From: a virus
Strand: one strand, 5' to 3'
IMG/VR virus record: IMGVR_UViG_3300018049_000184
Coordinates: 1 to 20,392 of that record
Length of the DNA stretch: 20,392 nt
The translations under genes were made by a program, and so were the position numbers. Positions 13,996 through 20,392 of this stretch are shown here, one piece after another. The notes under the pieces were generated by a model that did not search any database, was not told the origin of the DNA, and saw nothing but the letters and a program-made list of their open reading frames with translations. The stretch's first letter is position 1. Every line of letters starts with the position of its first letter.

Positions 13996-14803
13996 AGAAC
14001 CCGTTTACATAAATAAATCTAAATTAAAAGATAAATACGCCATTACACCTAATGCCTTAATACAAAACTCCGCCATTACTCTAGAGGCAAGAGGACTATT
14101 AGTATACTTGTTATCATTACCATCAGATTGGAAATTAAACATAAAAGACCTAAGTAAGAAAAATAACGTAGGTGAAAACAAAATTCGTAAGCTAATCAAA
14201 GAGTTAATGAAGTATCGGTATATCATTCGTACACAAAGTAGAATTAAGGACGGAACGTTCAAAAGTTTTGATTATTTCATATATGATACTCCGCAAACCC
14301 TTGAAATCCGTCCAGTTGATGATTTACCGCAAGTGGATATTCCACAAGTGGATAATCCACTAGTGGATATTGGGTACACATATAAAGTAAACAATAAACA
14401 AAGTAAACATAATACAAAAGAAACATATACTGATGCTTTTGAAGAGTTTTGGAAGTTATGTAAACGTAAACAAGGTAAAGATAGAACGTTTAAAAAATAT
14501 AAGGAAATAATTAAAACAGTAGACCCAGCCATTCTAATTAAAAAGATGAACCAATACAATCAAGAAAAGGAAGAGTGTAAAACTGAATTGCAGTATTACA
14601 AAAATCCATATACGTGGTTGCATCAAAAAGGCTGGGAGGATGAATATATAGCGGAGAAGGATGAAGAACCTACTGAAGAAAAGATATTAGAAAGCTGGTT
14701 GCATAAACATACAAAGCTGGGTTATCAGCTACCTAATGACATAGAACAAAAACTAATACAAAAAGGTATGCTTAATGAAGAAAATAAAGTTAGTTCAAAT
14801 TGA
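13988..14803 (+). CDS. Phage replication initiator with helix-turn-helix, O-like
   Basis: A 271-residue protein. The N-terminal part (about 16-95) has the winged helix-turn-helix of phage replication/Rep-organiser proteins (ITPNALIQNSAITLEARGLLVYLLSLPSDW, then KDLSKKNNVGENKIRKLIKELMKYRYI). A short proline-rich repeat (PVDDL, PQVDI, PQVDN, PLVDI, residues about 109-128) follows. The C-terminal half (FEEFWKLCKRKQGKDRTFKKYKEI...NPYTWLHQKGWEDEY) resembles helicase-loader-type or DnaT-like tails. The DNA under the linker holds iteron-like repeats, as in lambda O, so the origin may lie within the gene. Confidence 0.78.
   Translation: MSKEPVYINKSKLKDKYAITPNALIQNSAITLEARGLLVYLLSLPSDWKLNIKDLSKKNNVGENKIRKLIKELMKYRYIIRTQSRIKDGTFKSFDYFIYDTPQTLEIRPVDDLPQVDIPQVDNPLVDIGYTYKVNNKQSKHNTKETYTDAFEEFWKLCKRKQGKDRTFKKYKEIIKTVDPAILIKKMNQYNQEKEECKTELQYYKNPYTWLHQKGWEDEYIAEKDEEPTEEKILESWLHKHTKLGYQLPNDIEQKLIQKGMLNEENKVSSN
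14312..14371 (+). repeat. Four tandem 15-base iteron-like repeats, candidate replication origin
   Basis: Units start at 14312, 14327, 14342 and 14357. The last three are close copies (ccgcaagtggatatt, ccacaagtggataat, ccactagtggatatt), and the first is diverged. Each of the last two contains a palindrome (CCACAAGTGG imperfect, CCACTAGTGG perfect). They encode five-residue protein repeats in the replication initiator. Tandem repeats inside an initiator gene are the layout of lambda ori. Confidence 0.65.
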
Positions 14804-15788
14804 TGGTAAGTTGCCTAATCTTGCATTAATGAAAATGTCATCTTATTTTAAATCATTGGGTCATAAAGTTACATTTACACGTTCTGTTAATCATTTAATG
14901 TTTGAGGATGATTATGATGAAGTGTATGGATCATCAATATTTTTATTTAGTAAAAACAGAATTGAAAAACTTAAAAGTAATTATCCTGAAGCAATAATTG
15001 GTGGAACGGGTACAGATGATTGGACAAAATGTATTGGTGATTATATTGATTTAAGTTGGAATAAATTAGATTATAGTCTTTACCCTGAATATAAATTTAG
15101 TATTGGTTTTACTCAAAGAGGTTGTCGCTTAAAATGTAAATTCTGTGTTGTTCCAATAAAAGAGGGTAAGAATAAATCAGATCAAACTATTAATGAAATA
15201 TGGAGGGGTAAACCTTATCCTAAAAAAATACACTTACTTGATAATGACTTTTTTGGACAACCGCAACAAGATTGGGAATACAAAATAAATGAAATAAAAG
15301 AGGGAAATTTTAAAGTGTGTTTTAATCAAGGAATTAATATTAGGTTAATTGATGATGTAGTTGCTAAAAATTTAAGTGAAATAGATTATCGTGATGACTC
15401 ATTTAAAAATAAAAGAATCTATACAGCTTGGGATAATATTGGTGATGAAAAACGTTTTTTTAAAGGTGTTGAAACATTAACAAAGTACGGAATTAAAACA
15501 AATCATATAATGGCATATATGCTTATTGGATATGATAAAAGAGAAACGTGGGAAAGAATTTGGTATCGTTTTAATAAAATGGTTGATGTTGGTATCTTAC
15601 CTTATCCTATGGTTTACGATCCATTACAAAATAAAAGAGATTTAAAGCTGTTTCAACGATATGTAATTAGAGGTGATTATAGACATAAAAATTATGATGA
15701 ATATTTACGTCACTATCATAATAGAAACATCAATGAATATAATAAAATTATGGAGTTAGATTTTGCCAAAAAAGAAAAAGCAGTATAA
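14775..15788 (+). CDS. Radical SAM enzyme with B12-binding-like N-terminus
   Basis: A 337-residue protein. Residues 1-80 look like a Rossmann/B12-binding fold (KLVQIDGKLPNLALMKMSSYFKSLGHKVTF, then EVYGSSIFLFS and AIIGGTGTDDW) but lack the DxHxxG cobalamin motif. The [4Fe-4S]-binding cysteines are in QRGCRLKCKFC (Cys117, Cys121, Cys124, spacing C-x3-C-x2-C). The remainder fits a TIM barrel (HLLDNDFFGQ, CFNQGINIRL, AYMLIGYD). The reaction is unknown. The ATG overlaps the end of the replication gene. With the methyltransferase and PAPS-like gene in the same operon, it is a candidate base-modifying enzyme. Confidence 0.87.
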   Translation: MKKIKLVQIDGKLPNLALMKMSSYFKSLGHKVTFTRSVNHLMFEDDYDEVYGSSIFLFSKNRIEKLKSNYPEAIIGGTGTDDWTKCIGDYIDLSWNKLDYSLYPEYKFSIGFTQRGCRLKCKFCVVPIKEGKNKSDQTINEIWRGKPYPKKIHLLDNDFFGQPQQDWEYKINEIKEGNFKVCFNQGINIRLIDDVVAKNLSEIDYRDDSFKNKRIYTAWDNIGDEKRFFKGVETLTKYGIKTNHIMAYMLIGYDKRETWERIWYRFNKMVDVGILPYPMVYDPLQNKRDLKLFQRYVIRGDYRHKNYDEYLRHYHNRNINEYNKIMELDFAKKEKAV

Positions 15789-16284
15789 AGCCGAAGATTT
15801 ACGTTTTCATAATCATATTCCTATTTATCAGGACACACCAACACCTGAACAAATGAAGAAAAACGTATACGAATATGAAACGTTAGAAACAAAAGTACAA
15901 CGAGCAAGAATACTCACTCAAACATTAATGGATACATACTTATTAAAAAAACAAATAACTGAACCACAGTATGATGCGGGTATGAAATATTATAAATTAT
16001 GGCGATTATCAGGACTAGAACCACGAACAACTAGTGCATTAAAACCCGTTGTTAGTTCTAATACATCAATGGCGATAGGGGACAATCAGGGTGATTGTTA
16101 TGTTGCCTTACAAGAGGCACGATCAGCCGTAGGAAAACGATTGGTTAGCATATTGGATAAAGTGTTGCTATATAATGAACCATTAAAAGAATGGGAAAAA
16201 TCGTATGGAGTTAGACCGAAGACGGGTATGTCGGTATTAATTGTCGCTTTAGATACGTTAGCTGACTTTTGGGGAATTGGTTAA
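15763..16284 (+). CDS. Basic early-operon protein in the Q-antiterminator position
   Basis: A 173-residue protein with TTG start (15763), preceded by ggag (15752-15755) and overlapping the radical SAM gene. It begins MPKKKKQYKAEDL and ends with a helical domain (LVSILDKVLLYNEPLKEWEKSYGV, then KTGMSVLIVALDTLADFWGIG) similar in outline to helix-turn-helix regions of DUF6456-type proteins. It is the last rightward gene before the strong promoter at 16893, where lambdoid phages have Q. An antiterminator or late activator role is therefore inferred from position, not from clear homology. Confidence 0.6.
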   Translation: MPKKKKQYKAEDLRFHNHIPIYQDTPTPEQMKKNVYEYETLETKVQRARILTQTLMDTYLLKKQITEPQYDAGMKYYKLWRLSGLEPRTTSALKPVVSSNTSMAIGDNQGDCYVALQEARSAVGKRLVSILDKVLLYNEPLKEWEKSYGVRPKTGMSVLIVALDTLADFWGIG

Positions 16285-16649
16285 TCGTCAGGATTATTTT
16301 CTTTATCTTTATATTCGTCAATCTTATCGTTAACTTCCATTTGAGCATTTAAATCTAAACTAGGATCACGTGCTGGAACTGTAAATGGTTTGTCATATTT
16401 GCTCAAGGCTTCATCTAAATGTGAAACGTCAATACCATATTTTTTTAATTCACGAATATTATATTTCATACATTTAAATAAATCTAAAACAACATTGTCT
16501 TTGCTATCAGCACGAGCAATATATTTTAACATACACGCACGATTGTGATTAAGATTAAAGGCATCAACTACATCAAGAATTTCTATTTCCGTTCCGTCAG
16601 GAGTAATGCCTTTATAATAATTAGGATTTACTGGAGTCTTATTCTTCAT
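16281..16649 (-). CDS. DUF3310 family protein (SaV-like)
   Basis: A 122-residue protein with the DUF3310 pattern: PNYYKG, IEILDVVDAFNL, MLKYIARADSKDNVVLDLFKCMKYNI. This fold is found in many phages and is linked to T7 gp1.7-like nucleotide kinase proteins, though enzymatic activity here is unknown. The C-terminal 40 residues are acidic and low complexity. It converges with the preceding rightward gene (4-base overlap) and is coupled to the small membrane gene upstream. Confidence 0.82.
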   Translation of the reverse strand: MKNKTPVNPNYYKGITPDGTEIEILDVVDAFNLNHNRACMLKYIARADSKDNVVLDLFKCMKYNIRELKKYGIDVSHLDEALSKYDKPFTVPARDPSLDLNAQMEVNDKIDEYKDKENNPDD

Positions 16650-16806
16650 ACAGCATTAACCAAAAAGCAAATATAGCTATTGATATACCTAGTGCAGAGT
16701 TAGCATAATTACCATACACAAGGTGATGAATAGAATAATAAAGCATTATTGGTGATAAACACACACCAAGACAGCGAGTAAATATATAAAATAGTTTATT
16801 TTCCAT
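16639..16806 (-). CDS. Small membrane protein upstream of the DUF3310 gene
   Basis: A 55-residue frame, MENKLFYIFTRCLGVCLSPI, with hydrophobic segments at about 5-24 and 35-52 (ALGISIAIFAFWLML). Its end overlaps the DUF3310 start by 11 bases. The predicted -10 (16813-16818) would start transcription at or near this ATG, so the mRNA would be leaderless. Function unknown. Confidence 0.6.
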   Translation of the reverse strand: MENKLFYIFTRCLGVCLSPIMLYYSIHHLVYGNYANSALGISIAIFAFWLMLYEE

Positions 16807-16812
16807 AACTTA

Positions 16813-16841
16813 AATATATTCTTAAATGGTATATAAAACAA
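16813..16841 (-). promoter_or_regulatory. Predicted minus-strand promoter with operator half-site
   Basis: Minus strand TTGTTT (16841-16836), 17-base spacer, TATATT (16818-16813). The spacer carries TATACCATTTAAG, identical over 13 bases to the site at the repressor promoter. The other half (GAATATA) is diverged. Drives the membrane/DUF3310 pair. Confidence 0.5.
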
Positions 16842-16870
16842 CTAAAAAATAATAAAATATAATTAATATA

Positions 16871-16920
16871 TACCATAAAAAGGTATGGGCTATTGACAAG
16901 GTTACCTGAAATGGTACTAT
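16871..16920 (+). promoter_or_regulatory. Strong predicted late promoter with two operators
   Basis: TTGACA (16893-16898, perfect), 16-base spacer, TACTAT (16915-16920). One palindrome TACC-N7-GGTA lies at 16871-16885 just upstream of the -35, and TACC-TGAAAT-GGTA (16903-16916) fills the spacer and overlaps the -10. The first RNA base would be near 16927, at the foot of a hairpin. Points toward the packaging genes. Confidence 0.7.
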
Positions 16921-16926
16921 TTAAGA

Positions 16927-16991
16927 AAACTTTCAAAAGAAAGTTTGTTTCCTTCCCTTTAAAAAAAAAGACCGAGTCACCTAAGGCTCGG
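16927..16991 (+). terminator. Two hairpins at the start of the late transcript; second is a leftward terminator
   Basis: Hairpin 1: AAACTTTC/GAAAGTTT (16927-16934 with 16939-16946), 4-base loop, starting at the predicted +1. Hairpin 2: CCGAG/CTCGG (16972-16976 with 16987-16991), 10-base loop. On the minus strand hairpin 2 is followed by a nine-T run (16961-16969), a proper terminator for leftward RNA. On the plus strand it is followed by catttgtt, a weak T-tract, so rightward termination could be partial. A short RNA of about 70-75 bases, or an antiterminator target, could arise here. Confidence 0.6.
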
Positions 16992-17008
16992 CATTTGTTA
17001 TAAAAAAA

Positions 17009-17296
17009 ATGTTAGAATTATTTATTATTACTCTATGGTTAGAGTTTAAAGGACAGCTTTATGTTAAGTATGATTTACCTTTACGAAGTAATTGTGAACG
17101 TGCATTTGAAGAAATAAAAGAACGATACAAAGATACACCGATAAAAGTGGTAGCGGTTAAATGCGAACCGACAGAAGATTTTGTACTTGATGAACAAATA
17201 TATAAATACACAAAATCATTTAATGAATATATAAATCCGAAGAAGAAATTATATGCCAAAAAAACCAGTAAAGAAAACTCAGGACTTACTCAATAA
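17009..17296 (+). CDS. Small two-cysteine protein, paralogue of 5295-5489 product
   Basis: A 95-residue protein with a hydrophobic start (MLELFIITLWLEF), Cys29 (NCERAFEEIKERY) and Cys52 (VKCEP), 23 residues apart as in the lysis-end protein. The tail is Lys-rich. First gene after the late promoter. It overlaps the next gene by 44 bases, which is long, but both frames look real. Export and a disulfide are inferred. Confidence 0.55.
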   Translation: MLELFIITLWLEFKGQLYVKYDLPLRSNCERAFEEIKERYKDTPIKVVAVKCEPTEDFVLDEQIYKYTKSFNEYINPKKKLYAKKTSKENSGLTQ

Positions 17297-17729
17297 GATT
17301 TGTCAGTACATTGTTGAAGGTAAGTCATTACGATCCATTTCAAAAATGGAAGGTATGCCGACAGTTCAGGCGGTGATGAAGTGGTTAAATAACGATGAAC
17401 AATTTTATAAGCAGTATCAGATTGCCAGAGAAAATCAGGGTGATTTGTATGGTGAAATGATTAATGATATTGCACTTGATTTAATCAATGGTAAAAGAAC
17501 AGACTTTCAAAATTGTCGTGTAGCTATTGATTCGCTGAAATGGACAGTAAGTAAAATGTCTAGTAAACGTTGGGGAGATAGACAGCAAATAGATGTAAAT
17601 CAAACCAATTATGTAGATGAATTGAATAAGGTTCAGGATGTTATTAAGAAGAGGATTGAAGAGAAAAACCTAGAGAAATCAAGGGATAACGTGGTGGCGA
17701 TAGATAAGAAGGTGGGCAAAACCTCTTAA
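17253..17729 (+). CDS. terS: Terminase small subunit (Sf6-like)
   Basis: A 158-residue protein. N-terminal helix-turn-helix region (QDLLNKICQYIVEGKSLRSISKMEGMPTVQAVMKWL) for DNA binding, then the oligomerising helices with the recognisable YQIARENQGDLYGEMINDIALDL and IDSLKWTVSKMSSKRWGDRQ of Sf6-type small terminases. The C-terminal part is a charged helix. It recognises the packaging site and recruits the large subunit, encoded 258 bases downstream. Genes are usually adjacent, so the gap is unusual. Confidence 0.9.
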   Translation: MPKKPVKKTQDLLNKICQYIVEGKSLRSISKMEGMPTVQAVMKWLNNDEQFYKQYQIARENQGDLYGEMINDIALDLINGKRTDFQNCRVAIDSLKWTVSKMSSKRWGDRQQIDVNQTNYVDELNKVQDVIKKRIEEKNLEKSRDNVVAIDKKVGKTS

Positions 17730-17987
17730 CGTGTTTAGCACTACACACGTACAAAAATCACAGAATTTGTACAGTATTTGGTTATATAAACCAACTACAA
17801 GTTAATTAAATCAATGACTTACAAAGATTTATACACTACATAGTTTTATTATGGGGGTTTTTCACCTCGTTTTCATAAACCCCCACCCATAAAATTTAGG
17901 CGGGGGCAGATTATTATAGGTATATCTCCCTCATATTACGAACACCTAACCACCCCCCTTGTTTTTTAGAACAACCAATAGGATTCT
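17730..17987. other. 258-base non-coding gap between terminase genes, candidate cos/pac site
   Basis: No frame of note. Contains successive inverted repeats: acgtgt/acacgt (17729-17734 with 17745-17750), gtacaaa/tttgtac (17749-17755 with 17766-17772), ttggtt/aaccaa (17778-17783 with 17789-17794), and tgggggttt/aaaccccca (17852-17860 with 17877-17885). Also G/C-rich tracts (cgggggc, cacccccc) in otherwise AT-rich DNA, and one copy of the integrase arm motif in inverted orientation (tttatacacta, 17828-17838). A packaging or cutting site is the best guess. Confidence 0.5.
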
Positions 17988-19373
17988 ATGCAAAATTCTG
18001 ATGTAATTACTAAACTCGCACTAGACCCCACCCTTTATGTGGAAACAATGCTTAACGTCACCCCTGAAGATTGGCAAAAAGATGTTTTGGAGTCTTTGCT
18101 AACTTATGACAAGATTTCTATTAAATCGGGTCACGGCACGGGTAAGACGGCGTTACTGAGTTGGATTATTTTATGGTGGCTGAGTTGTCGCCTTCCGTGT
18201 AAAATTGCGATTACGGCAAACACGTCAAACCAGCTTAGTGATATTTTGTGGAGTGAGATTGGTAAGTGGCATCGTAATTTGCCACAAGGCTTTAAGGATT
18301 TATTTGAATTTAAGTCGGATAAGATTAATTTAGTCGGTGTTAAGGATAGTTTTGCGGTGGCAAGAACGGCACGCCGTGAACAGCCTGAAGCCCTTCAGGG
18401 CTTTCACTCACCCAATATGTTATTTATAGCGGATGAGGCATCAGGTATTGATGATTTAATATTTCAGGTAGCTGAAGGGTCATTAAGTACCCCCAACGCT
18501 AAAGTGTTATTAACGGGTAACCCTACTCGTTCTAGTGGTTATTTTTTTGATACGTTTCATACGATGTCGCATCGCTGGAAGAATTTTACTGTATCGTGTC
18601 ACGATTCACAGCAAGTGAATCAGGGGTTCATTGAGGATATGAAAACCAAATATGGCGAAGATAGTAATGTGTATCGTATTCGTGTATTAGGTGAATTTCC
18701 TGATAACTCGGATGATTCAATTATCCCACTTCATTTGATTAGTGAAAGTATTAAACGTGATATTGAACCCAGCACGGATGACGTAGTTTGGGGTTTAGAT
18801 GTGGCGAGGTTTGGTAATGATAAAACAGCCTTAGCTAAGCGACAAGGCAATACGTTGTTAGAAAAGGTGAAAACGTGGCAAGGTAAAGACTTAATGCAAA
18901 CTGTCGGTCTTGTTGTTACTGAATATGAGGCGTTGCCGTATTCTAAACGTCCAACGGAAATACTGGTAGATTCTATTGGAATTGGTGCGGGTGTAGCGGA
19001 TAGATTACAAGAATTAGTAGATTGTCAGGTTACGCCAGTTAATGTGGCTGAATTACCCGGTTTACAAGAAAAGTATTTACGTCTTAGAGATGAGTTATGG
19101 TTTTTAGCCCGTGAGTGGTTTGAAAGTCGTGATGTAAAGATACCTGAAGATGAAAATTTAATAGCGGAGTTAGTAACCCCTCGTTATTCGTTTATGTCTA
19201 ATGGTAAGATTAAGGTTGAATCAAAAGAGCAAATGAAAAAAAGAGGGCATCAATCACCTGATTTAGCGGATGCTTTTTGTCTTACGTTTGGTAGTAAAGG
19301 TGCTTTTGCTAATGTTAATCGCAATTACAAATGGAATAAGCCCATTGAAAGGGATTATAAATGGATCGTATAG
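17988..19373 (+). CDS. terL: Terminase large subunit (ATPase/nuclease)
   Basis: A 461-residue protein. Walker A GHGTGKT (48-54), Walker B LFIADE (145-150), coupling motif LLTGNP (174-179). The RNase H-like nuclease has acidic residues at Asp271 (GLDVARFGNDKTAL), Asp328 (ILVDSIGIG) and Asp425/Asp428 (SPDLADAF). It is full length and powers DNA translocation into proheads and cuts the concatemer. The ribosome site agga is at 17980-17983. It is of the Terminase_6C-like group. The next gene overlaps its end by 13 bases. Confidence 0.96.
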   Translation: MQNSDVITKLALDPTLYVETMLNVTPEDWQKDVLESLLTYDKISIKSGHGTGKTALLSWIILWWLSCRLPCKIAITANTSNQLSDILWSEIGKWHRNLPQGFKDLFEFKSDKINLVGVKDSFAVARTARREQPEALQGFHSPNMLFIADEASGIDDLIFQVAEGSLSTPNAKVLLTGNPTRSSGYFFDTFHTMSHRWKNFTVSCHDSQQVNQGFIEDMKTKYGEDSNVYRIRVLGEFPDNSDDSIIPLHLISESIKRDIEPSTDDVVWGLDVARFGNDKTALAKRQGNTLLEKVKTWQGKDLMQTVGLVVTEYEALPYSKRPTEILVDSIGIGAGVADRLQELVDCQVTPVNVAELPGLQEKYLRLRDELWFLAREWFESRDVKIPEDENLIAELVTPRYSFMSNGKIKVESKEQMKKRGHQSPDLADAFCLTFGSKGAFANVNRNYKWNKPIERDYKWIV

Positions 19374-19606
19374 ATCAAGACGAGCAAATGGATGTTTCGC
19401 CATTAATTGTAATTGTTGAATATTTAATAGAAATTAAACAAATGAATCCCCAGTTATCGTGGGAAGATTTGATGTATAACTGTATTTTTGCGGGGGCGTA
19501 TATGGCGAAATACAGCAAAATGAATAAGGATGATTATTTAAAGGTATTACGAGGCATTAAGATTGTTGAGGAAGACATACCTGAATATCAAGTAGGTGAG
19601 GCGTAA
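19361..19606 (+). CDS. Small acidic helical protein after terminase
   Basis: An 81-residue protein, acidic and helical (MDVSPLIVIVEYLIEIKQMNPQLSWEDLMYNCIFAGAYMAKYSK). It contrasts with the basic proteins after it. Overlaps the end of terL. Small genes between terL and portal are common in marine phages. Function unknown. Confidence 0.65.
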   Translation: MDRIDQDEQMDVSPLIVIVEYLIEIKQMNPQLSWEDLMYNCIFAGAYMAKYSKMNKDDYLKVLRGIKIVEEDIPEYQVGEA

Positions 19607-19867
19607 ATGGCGATTTACAAAGGCAGAAAAGTAACATTAAACAAACCCACTCGTATTAGTAAAGGGCAGACGAGTTATGGTAAAAAAAAATTTCAAGTTT
19701 TTGTAAAGAATAAAAACGATAATGTGGTCAGGGTTACATTTGGTGATCCAAATATGAAAATCCGCAAAAACGAACCAAGTCGCAGAAAAAGTTTCAGAGC
19801 AAGACACAAATGCGATACGGCAAAAGATAAAACCTCAGCCCGTTATTGGAGTTGTAAGAAATGGTAA
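19607..19867 (+). CDS. Small basic protein with conserved Cys/Trp ending (DUF6321-like)
   Basis: An 86-residue very basic protein. The body has VRVTFGDPNMKIRKNEPSRR, and the end is KSFRARHKCDTAKDKTSARYWSCKKW. This ending recurs in environmental phage proteins I associate with DUF6321, from memory only. Two Cys and two Trp suggest a small metal-binding or folded domain. Directly follows the previous stop. Possibly a head or maturation factor. Function unknown. Confidence 0.65.
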   Translation: MAIYKGRKVTLNKPTRISKGQTSYGKKKFQVFVKNKNDNVVRVTFGDPNMKIRKNEPSRRKSFRARHKCDTAKDKTSARYWSCKKW

Positions 19868-20016
19868 AAACGAAATCAATATCAGCCCCACGTGGGTATC
19901 ATTTTATGAAAAAGGGTAGTGGTTATACCTTAATGAAAAACCCTACGGGTGGTTTTAAACCACATAAAGGGGCAAGTTTAAAAGCGACATTTAAAATTCA
20001 AAAAGTACATAAATGA
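19861..20016 (+). CDS. Very small basic protein
   Basis: A 51-residue frame beginning MVKTKSISAPRGYHFMKKGS with the ATG overlapping the previous stop and the stop overlapping the next ATG. It is rich in Lys and Gly. Too short for a confident family. Confidence 0.6.
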   Translation: MVKTKSISAPRGYHFMKKGSGYTLMKNPTGGFKPHKGASLKATFKIQKVHK

Positions 20017-20186
20017 CGAAAAAAAAATCCACAAAAAAGAAAAAGGCTGTACCCACTAACCCTTCGCTATATGCACGTGTTAAGGCAGAGGCTAAACGTA
20101 AATTTGATGTTTACCCCTCCGCTTATGCCAATGGCTGGTTAGTTAGAACCTATAAAAAGCGTGGTGGTAAATATAGGACAGTATAA
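20013..20186 (+). CDS. Very small basic protein, DUF5872-like motif
   Basis: A 57-residue frame. Lys-rich N-terminus, then ARVKAEAKRKFDVYPSAYAN and GWLVRTYKKRGGKYR. The VYPSAYANGWLV-x-x-Y-K-K-R-GG pattern is common in marine phages and large DNA viruses (possibly DUF5872, uncertain). Joined to the next gene by TAATG. Confidence 0.65.
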   Translation: MTKKKSTKKKKAVPTNPSLYARVKAEAKRKFDVYPSAYANGWLVRTYKKRGGKYRTV

Positions 20187-20392
20187 TGGCAAAACCTAAA
20201 GGTGGTTTAACCAAATGGTTTAAAAAAGAAAAGTGGGTGGATATTGCTAGTCCTAAGAAAAAAGGTAAATATCAACCTTGTGGACGTAAGTCAGCAAAAA
20301 GTTCTAAGCGTGGTTATCCGAAATGTGTTCCGTTAGCTACCGCTAAGAAAATGACTAAGGCACAAATTAAATCAGCGGTTACTCGCAAACGA
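20186..20392 (+). CDS. Basic protein of the GGLTKWFKKEKWVDI family (partial, cut by window end)
   Basis: 69 codons are present before the window ends. N-terminus MAKPKGGLTKWFKKEKWVDI, then PCGRKSAKSS and GYPKCVPLATAKKMTKAQIK. This pattern (KWFKEKWVDI, CGR, YPKCVP, KM-T) is a small phage/viral protein family of unknown function. The two Cys may bind metal. The rest lies beyond the window. Confidence 0.7.
   Translation, partial: MAKPKGGLTKWFKKEKWVDIASPKKKGKYQPCGRKSAKSSKRGYPKCVPLATAKKMTKAQIKSAVTRKR

Overview
The window is about 20 kb of a temperate tailed-phage genome (Caudoviricetes) with strongly AT-rich DNA and short, tightly overlapping genes. It resembles marine phages of small-genome bacteria such as SAR11, OM43 or SUP05-type hosts. 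That host range is inference from base composition and gene style. The one direct host clue is an attachment site made from the 3' half of a histidine tRNA gene (5597-5646).

Layout. 1-3364: the end of one adhesin-like gene, a 794-residue LamG/SPRY-type tail-fibre protein and a probable fibre-assembly partner. 3367-5489: small membrane genes, a PD-(D/E)XK nuclease-like gene and a lysis group (M15 peptidase endolysin, holin-like protein, tiny membrane proteins). 5491-5868: attP, a tRNA-His fragment flanked by repeats that look like integrase arm sites, plus a terminator. 5896-7217: a small gene and the tyrosine integrase. 7277-9867 (minus strand): recombination operon (RecB-like nuclease, ERF annealing protein, SSB, three small genes). 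9934-10966: divergent CI-like repressor and Cro-like gene. 10938-16284: early rightward operon (resolvase-like nuclease, C5-cytosine methyltransferase, restriction-nuclease-like gene, PAPS-reductase-like gene, replication protein with iteron-like repeats, radical SAM protein, and a gene where lambdoid phages carry Q). 16281-16806 (minus): DUF3310 gene and a small membrane gene. 16871-20392: a strong promoter, hairpins, then terminase small and large subunits and a train of tiny basic proteins. Portal, capsid and most tail genes lie outside both ends.

The attP has phage genes on both sides and only half a tRNA, so the sequence represents a free circular or concatemeric phage genome rather than an integrated prophage.

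Regulation is readable. Palindromes of the form TACC-N6-8-GGTA (or half-diverged copies) sit on at least six predicted promoters: integrase, recombination operon, repressor, cro, small membrane gene and late promoter. They probably form one repressor regulon. The repressor has Cys where LexA/CI-type repressors have the catalytic Ser. The integrase has Gln in place of the usual box II His. The C-terminal part of the methyltransferase gene has a second, methyltransferase-like reading frame. The methyltransferase, PAPS-reductase-like and radical SAM genes together could form a DNA-modification set, which is unproven.
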